Positions 7,094 to 13,894 of a stretch of DNA of 15,858 nucleotides are shown here, piece by piece. The notes under the pieces are model-generated. The model saw nothing but the letters and a program-made list of their open reading frames with translations, made no database searches and was not told the DNA's origin. The first letter of the stretch is position 1. Every line of letters starts with the position of its first letter. Both the position numbers and the translations under genes were made by a program. The DNA is from Tritrichomonas foetus (taxonomy: Eukaryota > Parabasalia > Tritrichomonadida > Tritrichomonadidae), in the NCBI GenBank assembly GCA_001839685.1, contig MLAK01001221.1:11599-27456 (forward strand), read 5' to 3'.

Positions 7094-8864
7094 ATGTATC
7101 AAGCAATTCTCGCAGACGACGTTCAAACCGTGTCATCACTTATCGAAAGTGGTGAATTCAAAGATATGTGCATTACAAAAGTCAATTCAGATTCGCCGGC
7201 AATTATGAATCAAAATCCACCTTTAATTTGTGTTGCAGCTTATTTTGGTGCCTCAAAGTGTTTACAATATTTTCTTGAAAACGGATTTGACTTATTTACG
7301 CCAGACAAAGTTTTTATTTTCACTTATAAAGTTATAATTATTTTATTCATGGTGTTCTTTTTTTGTATTTATCGACTTCCAACACATTTTGCTGCAGCAG
7401 GAGGCCAAGATGGTATTTTACCTTTTCTTGATGACAATTGTGCTGATTTTAAAGCATTTGACTCAGTTTCATTTTAATATTTTATGATGTTTTTTAATAT
7501 TCTTTAATAACGTTTCTTTTTCACTTTTTCAAATGCCCTTCATTATGCCGCAACATCAGCATCTGTTCCTACTATTCAATTTTTTATTGAAAAAGGTTGT
7601 GCTGTGAATCATAAAAACTATTGGGTTACTTTTTTGGTTTTATGGAGTTTTCTTTAATTTTTTATCGAACACCACTTCACGCATGTGTTGAAACGTGTTC
7701 TTCTGATGCTGTTCAATTTTTAGTTGCAAATGGTGCAAATCCTAATCAAAAAGATGATGGAATTCACTTTCTTCAATTTAATGGGGTTTCTTTTATTCAT
7801 TTTTTATCGTGCTCCACTTCATTTAGCATCAAGATTAGGTGCAGCTTCAATTGTGGAATTTCTTCTATCTAAAAATGCTGATCCAAATGTAATAACTGTC
7901 GAAAAAGATAATGCACTTCATTTTGCAGCACAAACGGGATTTACTGACATTGGTCAATTGCTTATCAAATTCACAGATTTAATAAATGCTAAGAATAATG
8001 AAGGTGTTTCCCTTTATTTTCCTAATCAAACACCACTTCATATAGCAGCAGCAAATGGCTCAATGGACTTTTTTGTTCTTCTAGCAGAAAATGGAGGGGA
8101 TCTTGAAACGAAAGATAGAAATGGATGGACACCACTTCATTTTGCCACTCATGATGATCATCTTAACATTGTACAATATTTACTTGATCATAGAGTTGAT
8201 TTTAATCCACAAACCGTTTTTTAATTATATTTCTCATAATGTTTTTTTAATCAAAATTTATAATGGAATTTACTTTATATGTTTTTCATTCTACACCACT
8301 CCATTTTGCCGCCAAATATTCATCACTTCCTGTTGTTCAATTACTACTTAAAGCTGGTGCAAGTGTTGCAATTATGGATAAAGATGGCGTTTTTTGTTTT
8401 TATTTTATAAAATTCCACTTCATCATGCTTGTAAAAGGCAAGATGTTGAAATGGTGAAAGTCTTGCTTGGTTATGGGTCAGAGTGCCAATCATATGATTT
8501 AAAACAAAGAACACCACTTCATATTGCTTGCCAAACTGGTAACATTGATCTTGTGCATACTTTAACTTTACAGGGTGCGAAACCAGATGTTACTGACACT
8601 CTTGGAAGAACACCAGTTCACTATGCGGCTGATGCAAATCAGGCAAATATTTTGGATTTCTTCATGGAAAGAGGAATTAATGTAAACACACCAGATGCAA
8701 CTGGAAAAACACCTCTTGCACTTGCACAAGAAGAACATAGCCTGGAAGCAATGGCAACTCTCACACATACCAGAAGCTTTGGAAGAACCAGAACATCCAC
8801 ATTAAATACAACACAAGGAAATAATTCACAAATTTCTGCCGGATCGACAAGATTGAAAAAATGA
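7094..8864 (+). CDS. ankyrin-repeat protein, interrupted by 15 ultrashort T-rich spacers
   Basis: From ATG 7094, removal of 15 spacers of 18-23 nt (307 nt in all) gives one frame of 487 residues ending at the TGA of 8862-8864. Coding blocks: 7094-7309, 7328-7330, 7351-7353, 7373-7465, 7486-7488, 7509-7511, 7535-7624, 7644-7646, 7666-7761, 7783-7785, 7808-8005, 8027-8215, 8238-8240, 8262-8267, 8290-8388, 8409-8864. The product has an N-terminal segment, about 13 ankyrin repeats of close to 33 residues with TPLH, ALH or PTH at helix starts, and a short S/T-rich tail with a basic end. Repeats 5-6, 7-8 and 10-13 join without spacers, which shows the expected loop length. Ankyrin arrays bind partner proteins; no enzymatic domain is seen. 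Without removal the gene has stops and frameshifts, so a pseudogene is the main alternative, but the intact repeats argue against decay. Confidence 0.75.
7310..7372 (+). other. loop 1 spacers (three) with two single codons
   Basis: Spacers 7310-7327 (18 nt, GTTTTTATTTTCACTTAT), 7331-7350 (20 nt, GTTATAATTATTTTATTCAT) and 7354-7372 (19 nt, GTTCTTTTTTTGTATTTAT). The codons AAA (7328-7330) and GGT (7351-7353) lie between them. Joined, the loop reads TPDK-K-G-RLPTHF, the canonical spacing between ankyrin repeats. The block is 63 nt with no stop, so it could also be read through as 21 hydrophobic residues. Confidence 0.7.
7466..7534 (+). other. loop 2 spacers (three) with two single codons
   Basis: Spacers 7466-7485 (20 nt, GTTTCATTTTAATATTTTAT), 7489-7508 (20 nt, GTTTTTTAATATTCTTTAAT) and 7512-7534 (23 nt, starts GTTTC, ends CAAAT). 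The codons GAT (7486-7488) and AAC (7509-7511) lie between. The joined loop reads FDS-D-N-ALHYAA, matching the uninterrupted KDNALHFAA at repeats 5-6 of the same gene. Several in-frame stops would block translation without removal. The third spacer is the only one without a YTNAT end. Confidence 0.7.
7625..7665 (+). other. loop 3 spacers (two) with one single codon
   Basis: Spacers 7625-7643 (19 nt, GTTACTTTTTTGGTTTTAT) and 7647-7665 (19 nt, GTTTTCTTTAATTTTTTAT) flank the codon GGA (7644-7646). The joined loop reads NHKNYW-G-RTPLH, restoring the conserved loop glycine exactly. The block length of 38 nt plus the codon shifts the frame and contains a stop. Confidence 0.75.
7762..7807 (+). other. 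loop 4 spacers (two) with one single codon
   Basis: Spacers 7762-7782 (21 nt, starts ATTCAC, ends TTTAAT) and 7786-7807 (22 nt, starts GTTTC, ends TTTTAT) flank the codon GGG (7783-7785). Joined: QKDDG-G-RAPLH. The first is one of two spacers starting with A. A direct repeat ATGG (7757-7760, 7781-7784) around it allows other equally short readings, so its borders are less certain. Confidence 0.6.
8006..8026 (+). other. loop 6 spacer (one, 21 nt)
   Basis: Starts GTTTCCC and ends CCTAAT. It lies between GGT (Gly) and CAA, so the joined loop reads AKNNEG-QTPLH. As 21 nt it keeps the frame and has no stop, so it could be translated as seven extra residues; position and sequence match the frame-breaking spacers. 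Confidence 0.65.
8216..8289 (+). other. loop 8 spacers (three) with one and two codons between
   Basis: Spacers 8216-8237 (22 nt, starts GTTTTTT, ends CTCAT), 8241-8261 (21 nt, starts GTTTTTTT, ends TTTAT) and 8268-8289 (22 nt, starts ATTTAC, ends TTCAT). The codon AAT (8238-8240) and the pair AAT GGA (8262-8267) lie between. The joined loop reads FNPQT-N-NG-STPLHF, with the canonical 12-residue spacing and glycine. Stops and a frameshift are present if it is not removed. Confidence 0.7.
8389..8408 (+). other. loop 9 spacer (one, 20 nt)
   Basis: GTTTTTTGTTTTTATTTTAT lies between GGC (Gly) and AAA, giving MDKDG-KIPLHHAC. It is the simplest case: one spacer, clear repeats on both sides, a frameshift if kept, and no AG anywhere near the right border. 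Confidence 0.8.
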
Positions 8865-9231
8865 ATACCAAAAATTAGAATATTTGGAATTTTTGAGAAA
8901 TAAAATATATTCACACGCTCTTTCTTCCCTTTTTACATGTTTTTCATTATTCAAAATCTTTTGCAAACTTTGTTAAACAAACTTGGAATTAAAAATTTCC
9001 TTTTTCATGTGAAAGCAATGTCTAGAGAAGTTCTATATGATTTCTAATCCCTTACAAATATTACAAAATCAACAAAAGTTGAAGAAGTAGATTTTAGATT
9101 TTAGTGACATTTCTAGATTTCAATTTGATAAAATGTTGGCTGGCATACTTTTTATGTACTTTAGAATGATGATCATTCAATATAAATTTTTACTTAAGAA
9201 AAAGTGGAAATGACCTTTGACCAAATCCTTG
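8865..9231. other. 367-bp intergenic region, no gene seen
   Basis: Holds the ankyrin 3' end (AATAAA-like GAAATAAAATA near 8898) and the promoter of the NOM1-like gene, including TATAAATTTT at 9181-9190. No frame or RNA gene is recognisable. Confidence 0.4.
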
Positions 9232-9284
9232 ATGCCTCCAAAGCCAACAAAGAAAACGCAGCCACAACCACAACATTCAGATGA
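9210..9284 (+). promoter_or_regulatory. upstream ATG overlapping the NOM1-like start, with CCTTT motif
   Basis: ATG 9210 opens a 24-codon frame, out of register with ATG 9232 and ending in TGA at 9282-9284. CCTTT at 9214-9218, 14 nt before the main ATG, resembles the trichomonad M5 element, which overlaps the transcription start. If transcription starts there, the upstream ATG is left out of the mRNA. Confidence 0.3.
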
Positions 9285-10575
9285 CAACGATGAAGAAGAG
9301 GATGGAAAAGAACTCGATTACGATGATTTCTTAACCGATTCAGAAGTCGAAATGCCCGATTTTGTCACTCCCGAGAGCCTCGAGCAAGACGATGAAGAAA
9401 TTGAATACTACGCGCGAAAACTTGGCATCAACGACGATGTTGATGAGTGGGACGACGAGCTCAGAAATGCAGGGTTCGCCAAAATTCTCGATGGAATTAC
9501 ATCCGCCAAAAGGTCGAAGAAAAAGGGTCAAAAAGTTGAAATGATCAAAGCCGTTCGAACGCCAGAAGAAGAGTCTGCCAGAAAAGATTTCACCGGCATT
9601 CTCAATCGTATCGCCCCATCAAATTATAACATCATGGCTTCCAGAATTCGAGAGGCGTATTCAACTCATCCACCTGAAGTTTCAGTTGCTATGTTTACTC
9701 GATGCATCACCCAAAGAATATTTTCTGATGCTCCACTTCCAGCCATTTTCATTGATGTTTATTCAAAGGCACTTAAAGAAATTCCAGACGCCATCCAGCC
9801 GGCTGTCGATGAGTTGCAAAAGAAATCTGATCGAATTAACGTAAAACCATTTCTGAAGGCACTCGGTGAGGAAACCGTAAATTTTTACTCATCTGGAAAC
9901 TCAAACAAAGGTGATACAAAAGTTGATGAACAAGTATCTCAACTTGCAACAGTTGCAAGAAAGCTGCACATGAACACTGACGTTCGAAGATCGGTTTTCT
10001 ATGCAATTACCACAGCTGTAGATATTCCAGACGCGTATTCGAAAATCGCTAAGCTTTGTCTTTCAAAAACCCAGAAAAAAGATGTGCCGTTAGTCATCCT
10101 TGAATGCGTCAAAAGTGAGGCAACTTATAATCCTTACTATTCAGCACTTTCTAAACATTTTATTGAATACGAAAAAGGATTTGCGAAAAACTTGAGAGTG
10201 TCCCTTCGAAATACCATGAAATTGATGCCTAGCTTCACAATGCCGCAGATTCGAAATACCGCTTTTTACGTTGTGGAACTAATAGAAGGTGGTTCTATTG
10301 ATTTCAATGTATTAAAAGGAATAAATATGATGCAACAACCTGCACAAGGCACAATCTTCTTGAATATATTGTTTAGAGAACTCCTATTGAAAGATGAAGC
10401 TGTCGGATTCAGTGAACAGATTGAAAAAATCGCCAACATGCCGAACTTTAGAAGTGACATGAAGAAATTTTTCGAACAGAGACTGAAAGGATTTTTAGAA
10501 AAGAATAATAAGTTCCCAAAAGAAAAAATGACGCTCTTGAAGAAATCAATTGAAGTTTTGAATAGGGTTCAATAA
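9232..10575 (+). CDS. NOM1: NOM1/SGD1-type nucleolar MIF4G-MA3 protein
   Basis: A 447-residue frame. I place the start at ATG 9232 because the frame upstream of it begins only with TTG. Residues 1-60 are basic then acidic (K/P/Q, D/E runs). EIEYYARKLGI (56-66) and the following ELRNAGFAKILDGI resemble the conserved segment before the MIF4G domain in NOM1/Sgd1. Residues 116-190 (RKDFTGILNRIAPSNYNIM onward) match the first helices of MIF4G. MNTDVRRSVF (247-256) through TYNPYY (299-303) and beyond is a clear MA3 domain of this family. NOM1/Sgd1 acts in the nucleolus in 18S rRNA and small-subunit maturation, with RNA helicase partners in known cases. The MIF4G region is much shorter than in human or yeast proteins. 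No signal peptide. Confidence 0.8.
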   Translation: MPPKPTKKTQPQPQHSDDNDEEEDGKELDYDDFLTDSEVEMPDFVTPESLEQDDEEIEYYARKLGINDDVDEWDDELRNAGFAKILDGITSAKRSKKKGQKVEMIKAVRTPEEESARKDFTGILNRIAPSNYNIMASRIREAYSTHPPEVSVAMFTRCITQRIFSDAPLPAIFIDVYSKALKEIPDAIQPAVDELQKKSDRINVKPFLKALGEETVNFYSSGNSNKGDTKVDEQVSQLATVARKLHMNTDVRRSVFYAITTAVDIPDAYSKIAKLCLSKTQKKDVPLVILECVKSEATYNPYYSALSKHFIEYEKGFAKNLRVSLRNTMKLMPSFTMPQIRNTAFYVVELIEGGSIDFNVLKGINMMQQPAQGTIFLNILFRELLLKDEAVGFSEQIEKIANMPNFRSDMKKFFEQRLKGFLEKNNKFPKEKMTLLKKSIEVLNRVQ

Positions 10576-10638
10576 GAAAAAAGCCACTTGAAGTTTTGAA
10601 TTTTATATTAAATATTTGTGAATTAGCAAGAACTTGAT

Positions 10639-10671
<33 letters not shown>

Positions 10672-10689
10672 TTTTTTTTTTTTTTTTTT
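10639..10689. repeat. (TC)12 microsatellite and 27-T run
   Basis: Twelve TC dinucleotides (10639-10662) run directly into 27 consecutive T (10663-10689), shortly after the NOM1-like stop. Exact lengths may be unreliable because such tracts are error-prone in sequencing. A 3'-end or nucleosome-excluding role is possible but not shown. Confidence 0.9.
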
Positions 10690-10861
10690 ACGTAATTTTT
10701 TGGAGTATTACTTTCGAACTTTCTTCACTTGTTGTTCATGTCTTATTTGGAACAAAAAGTGTGATCTTTGAAGATCAGTAATCACTGCATTAATCATCAT
10801 ATTGTTTGTCGTGAAACGCAATCAGAAAAATAGAAATATAAGAAATGAACAGAATATAACC

Positions 10862-10996
10862 TTCAACAAAGGAACATTCAACAAAGGAACATTCAACAAA
10901 AGAACATTCAACAAAGGAACATTCAACAAAAGAACATTCAACAAAGGAACATTCAACAAAAGAACATTCAACAAAGGAACATTCACGAAAAGAAAT
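10862..10996. repeat. 15-bp minisatellite with alternating variants
   Basis: Eight full copies of TTCAACAAAGGAACA or TTCAACAAAAGAACA and a degenerate ninth (TTCACGAAAAGAAAT). After the first two copies the G and A variants alternate strictly, giving a 30-bp higher-order period. It lies between the NOM1-like gene and SEC13 3' ends. The unit keeps frames open on both strands (FNKGT/FNKRT on plus), but neither frame has an ATG before the array. Confidence 0.9.
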
Positions 10997-11087
10997 GAAA
11001 ACACGAAGCCAATTGGGAAAAGCAGAAAAAGTTTATTACGAGAACTAATACCAAAATAAAGGCAATAAAAAGTTATTTATGAGATAA

Positions 11088-11900
11088 TTATTGGTTTCCA
11101 TTCGACATAATCCATTGACCGTTTTCCGATTCAGTCCACAGCGTTGTCTGACCGTTTACATGGCTTAAAACGAGCGTCTTGTCGACCATAGCAAAAGCAA
11201 CTCCGTTTACAGCAAAATCGATCGGCGATATTTTTGATACTTCAATTTCATTATTTGTAACTTTGAGGACAGCAGCAGAGTCGTCGCTGCATGATGCGAC
11301 TTTGAAAGTGCCGCCATGAGGTGCGTTTGGCGATGCAAGGTCGCGCACCCATCCGTTATGTACCTGTGAAGCGCAGATGAGTTCCCAGCTGTTTCCTGTT
11401 GATTTATATATCCTAACTACACCATCAGCACCGCCAACGATTAAAGTTAAGAGTACATCTGATGACGAATTTGGCCCCCATGCGATTGAGGTAAGTCCCA
11501 TATGGCAGGCATCAATGGTTGTTGATGTCCAATCATTTCCATTTTTGGTATGGACTGAAAAAGTGCCGTTCAAACTTGCTGATGCAACGATGCATTTTGT
11601 TGGGTGGAAAGCGACTGATAAAATTGAGCCCTTTTGTGGGTCAAAACGCTTGATTTCATTATTTCCATTGTAAAGACGAACTGTTCCATCTGAACAGCCA
11701 ACGGCGAGAAGTGGGCCATATGTGTTTGCAGAAAAATCGACTGAGTTTGGTGTTGCGCCCGAAATACGAAGAGTTGCAATTGGCCTTAAATTTTGTGAAT
11801 CAAGAAGTAAAACCGAATCATCCTGGAGTGAGACAGCGACTTTGTGACCACATTCGTCTGTGTTGATTGAAGAAATAGTTGCTTGAAGAGTGGTATCCAT
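11088..11900 (-). CDS. SEC13: SEC13-like WD40 protein (COPII coat / nuclear pore)
   Basis: A 270-residue frame; the start is ATG 11900, as the frame begins with TTG two codons earlier. Degenerate WD-type blades run through the whole protein. Family-specific matches to Sec13 are HNGWVRDLA (181-189; HSDWVRDVA in animals), VASCSDD (201-207) and the final TLWTESENGQW (253-263; TLWKESVDGQW in animals). Sec13 is a six-bladed open propeller that is completed by a blade from Sec31 in the COPII cage or from Nup145C in the nuclear pore. At 270 residues it is shorter than the usual 300-320, with loops trimmed. It faces the NOM1-like gene tail to tail. Seh1 is the main alternative; the C-terminal motif favours Sec13. 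Confidence 0.8.
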   Translation of the reverse strand: MDTTLQATISSINTDECGHKVAVSLQDDSVLLLDSQNLRPIATLRISGATPNSVDFSANTYGPLLAVGCSDGTVRLYNGNNEIKRFDPQKGSILSVAFHPTKCIVASASLNGTFSVHTKNGNDWTSTTIDACHMGLTSIAWGPNSSSDVLLTLIVGGADGVVRIYKSTGNSWELICASQVHNGWVRDLASPNAPHGGTFKVASCSDDSAAVLKVTNNEIEVSKISPIDFAVNGVAFAMVDKTLVLSHVNGQTTLWTESENGQWIMSNGNQ

Positions 11901-12463
11901 AGCCAAAAATTCGATAGAGCACTTTTATATTTGGTCACAACAACAATAATTTGGCTGTATATTTGGCCAAACAACATCATGCACAACTTTACGAAAATAC
12001 GAATAATATCTTATACATGAATAATGAAAGTCACAACACCTCAATTTAATTCCGTTAAAATCTGGAGTGAAATCAAATCATTTATTTAAATAAATATTTC
12101 ATGAATGAAATTATATAACATGATTGGAAGATCAACATCTTATACATGACAATTTTTTCATAGGAATAGAACATAACTTGAAGACTATTCAAAAAAATGC
12201 TTTTTTTTATTCCAATCTTATTCATAACAAAAATATAAATACTAAATAATTTCATGATCAAAGCACTCTAGTATCAATAAACTACAACGAAATCGTATTC
12301 GAACATATGATCCTCACCATTATCACATCAATGAGAAAATCAATCATGTTATATTTTTTTTTCTTCATGCAATAATAATATCAATAATAAAAAATAAAAA
12401 TAAAAATAAAATGAATTCAAAACAATCCATATTTAATATAATAGACATTTTTATTTTATAGCG
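11901..12463. other. 563-bp intergenic region, no gene seen
   Basis: Upstream of SEC13 and downstream of the zinc-finger gene. It contains ATATAAAAGT on the minus strand (11921-11930), 21-30 bp before the SEC13 ATG, a perfect 16-bp palindrome ATTTATTTAAATAAAT (12080-12095), and a 13-bp direct repeat ATCTTATACATGA (12008-12020 and 12137-12149). No RNA gene recognised. Confidence 0.4.
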
Positions 12464-13894
12464 TTATTCTTTCTCTTGGCATTCTTTGTGTTTATCCCAA
12501 CAGTGCCGCAATAACTCAACATAAGATCCGAAATCTTTAGAGCAAATGTTACATGCATACACTTCATCAGTTGACACAGTTTTTTGATTTTCTCTCAAAA
12601 ATGTGTCCAAATTATTCAATCTTTCCCAAAATGTGTGATCGATTTCTTCAATACTGTCTGAATTCTTGTTTGCTACCGGCTGTATCGTCTTTATTATCGC
12701 ATTTACATTTGATTGAATTCCATCTGAATGAATCGTTGAAGCGATGAAATTTACATAATCATCTTCGCTTTCTTCTTCCATGTCGAGATTGCTCAAGTCG
12801 ATTTTCTTGAAGACTTCACGATGCGGCTCTTTGATGTTCACAGTCTCCTTCAGAAATTGAGCAAGTCGCTGATCCTTCTTTCCAGCAAATTTTATGCTAT
12901 TGCAAAGGTCATAACGATGGTTTTCGAATAAGTGCTGGACAATAATCTCGTCGTCTTTTTCAAGTGTTGCGTTGCAATGTTTACAAATTGTTCCATTAAT
13001 TGTGCTATCACGGATGACTGCATGTCTGTGCTTGCTAACAATGTGGAAGTAGCATTCTGAGAAAAATGTGAATTTCTTCTCCAAGCAAAGCGGACACTGA
13101 ATTTCTGGATTTGGCTGCTGGCTATTTTGTTGATTTTGTTGTACCTGCTGCTGATTTTGACTGTTTTGATAGTTTTGTGAATTTTGGTAGCTTTGATGAT
13201 TCTGATGGTTTTGTGGATTTTGATGGTTTTGTGGATTTTGATGGTTTTGTGGATTTTGATGGTTTTGTGGATTTTGATGGTTTTGTGGATTTTGATGGTT
13301 TTGTGGATTTTGATAATTTTGTGGATTTTGATGGTTTTGCGGATTTTGATAATTTTGATGATTTTGGTAGTTTTGTGGATTTTGGTAGTTTTGATATTTT
13401 TGTTGATGTGAATATTGATTTTGTTGTGGGTGTTGAGCTGGTGAATCCATCCTATATGACTGGGAAGAATCTGTTCTAACTGCGATGTTTTGTGGAGCGA
13501 ATCCTGGCGGCGATTTATCAGATGGAAGACTTCCTATTGAATTGGATTTTTTGAAATTGGCTTGCTGTAAGTTGTCGTATGAATTTTCTGGAGTAAAGCT
13601 TGTCGGCGGGACGGAATCCATTTTCTGGCGACTGACTATTTGCTTAGCTGAAAATGTGTAATTTGCTTGCTGGCCTCCTGGCTGACTGCTTGGGGGTGGA
13701 TTTTGGACTATCTTGGCTGGATTGAATTGGCTGACTGGCGGCTTATTACTCGTGTTGACTTTTTGTGGTGAAAAGTTTCGAGATCCATTATTTGGGTCTG
13801 TAGATCTGACAGGATTAAAGCTTGGTGCTTTTCCCCTTTTTCGTTGGTTTTGTTTCCCACCTTGGCGTTCTTGGTTGTATGGTTGCTGACTCAT
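12464..13894 (-). CDS. prion-like Q/N-rich protein with three C2H2 zinc fingers
   Basis: A 476-residue frame from ATG 13894. Residues 1-155 are basic, then P/S/Q/N-rich and disordered, with five F-x-P motifs. Residues 158-262 are nearly all Q, N, P, H and Y in six-residue repeats (NPQNHQ type). Three C2H2 fingers follow: C267/C270/H284/H289, C304/C307/H321/H326 and, at the end, C448/C451/H464/H469, all with H-x4-H. An acidic stretch lies near 380. The fingers suggest nucleic-acid binding; the Q/N-rich tract and F-x-P motifs suggest RNA-granule or poly(A)-binding-protein contacts, by analogy only. No RING domain is seen. Family not identified. Confidence 0.8.
   Translation of the reverse strand: MSQQPYNQERQGGKQNQRKRGKAPSFNPVRSTDPNNGSRNFSPQKVNTSNKPPVSQFNPAKIVQNPPPSSQPGGQQANYTFSAKQIVSRQKMDSVPPTSFTPENSYDNLQQANFKKSNSIGSLPSDKSPPGFAPQNIAVRTDSSQSYRMDSPAQHPQQNQYSHQQKYQNYQNPQNYQNHQNYQNPQNHQNPQNYQNPQNHQNPQNHQNPQNHQNPQNHQNPQNHQNPQNHQNHQSYQNSQNYQNSQNQQQVQQNQQNSQQPNPEIQCPLCLEKKFTFFSECYFHIVSKHRHAVIRDSTINGTICKHCNATLEKDDEIIVQHLFENHRYDLCNSIKFAGKKDQRLAQFLKETVNIKEPHREVFKKIDLSNLDMEEESEDDYVNFIASTIHSDGIQSNVNAIIKTIQPVANKNSDSIEEIDHTFWERLNNLDTFLRENQKTVSTDEVYACNICSKDFGSYVELLRHCWDKHKECQEKE
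13154..13399 (-). repeat. coding minisatellite (18-bp units, Q/N-rich)
   Basis: In the zinc-finger gene, six-codon units (TGGATTTTGATGGTTTTG on the plus strand) repeat with small changes such as TGATAATTTTG. Unit boundaries follow codons, so copy-number change would lengthen or shorten the Q/N tract without a frameshift. Confidence 0.85.

Larger units (their letters stand above)
10576..11087. other. 512-bp convergent intergenic region
   Basis: Between the 3' ends of the NOM1-like gene and SEC13 there is only the TC/T tract, the 15-bp minisatellite and AT-rich DNA. The 85-codon frame over the minisatellite starts with TTG and is not accepted as a gene. Confidence 0.5.

Noticed and set aside
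7310..8408. Sequencing indels as the cause of the broken frames
   Set aside because: Interruptions are 20-74 nt, share sequence and position, and the neighbouring genes are intact; single-base errors cannot give this pattern.
7094..8864. Several separate small ankyrin genes (7094-7477, 7724-8224, 8394-8864)
   Set aside because: The fragments begin or end in the same type of T-rich spacer inside a repeat loop and join into one regular array, so one interrupted gene explains them better.
7094..8864. Classical trichomonad introns (GTATGT ... ACTAACACACAG)
   Set aside because: Neither motif occurs at any of the interruptions, and several have no AG at the right border.
10802..11059. Plus-strand 85-codon frame and minus-strand 60-codon frame over the 15-bp minisatellite
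   Set aside because: Neither has an ATG before the repeat (TTG and GTG only); openness follows from the repeat unit being a multiple of three.
13111..13479. Plus-strand frame with D/F/V/G-rich repeats opposite the zinc-finger gene
   Set aside because: It is the antisense reading of the Q/N codon repeat; the minus frame has zinc fingers and a full gene structure.
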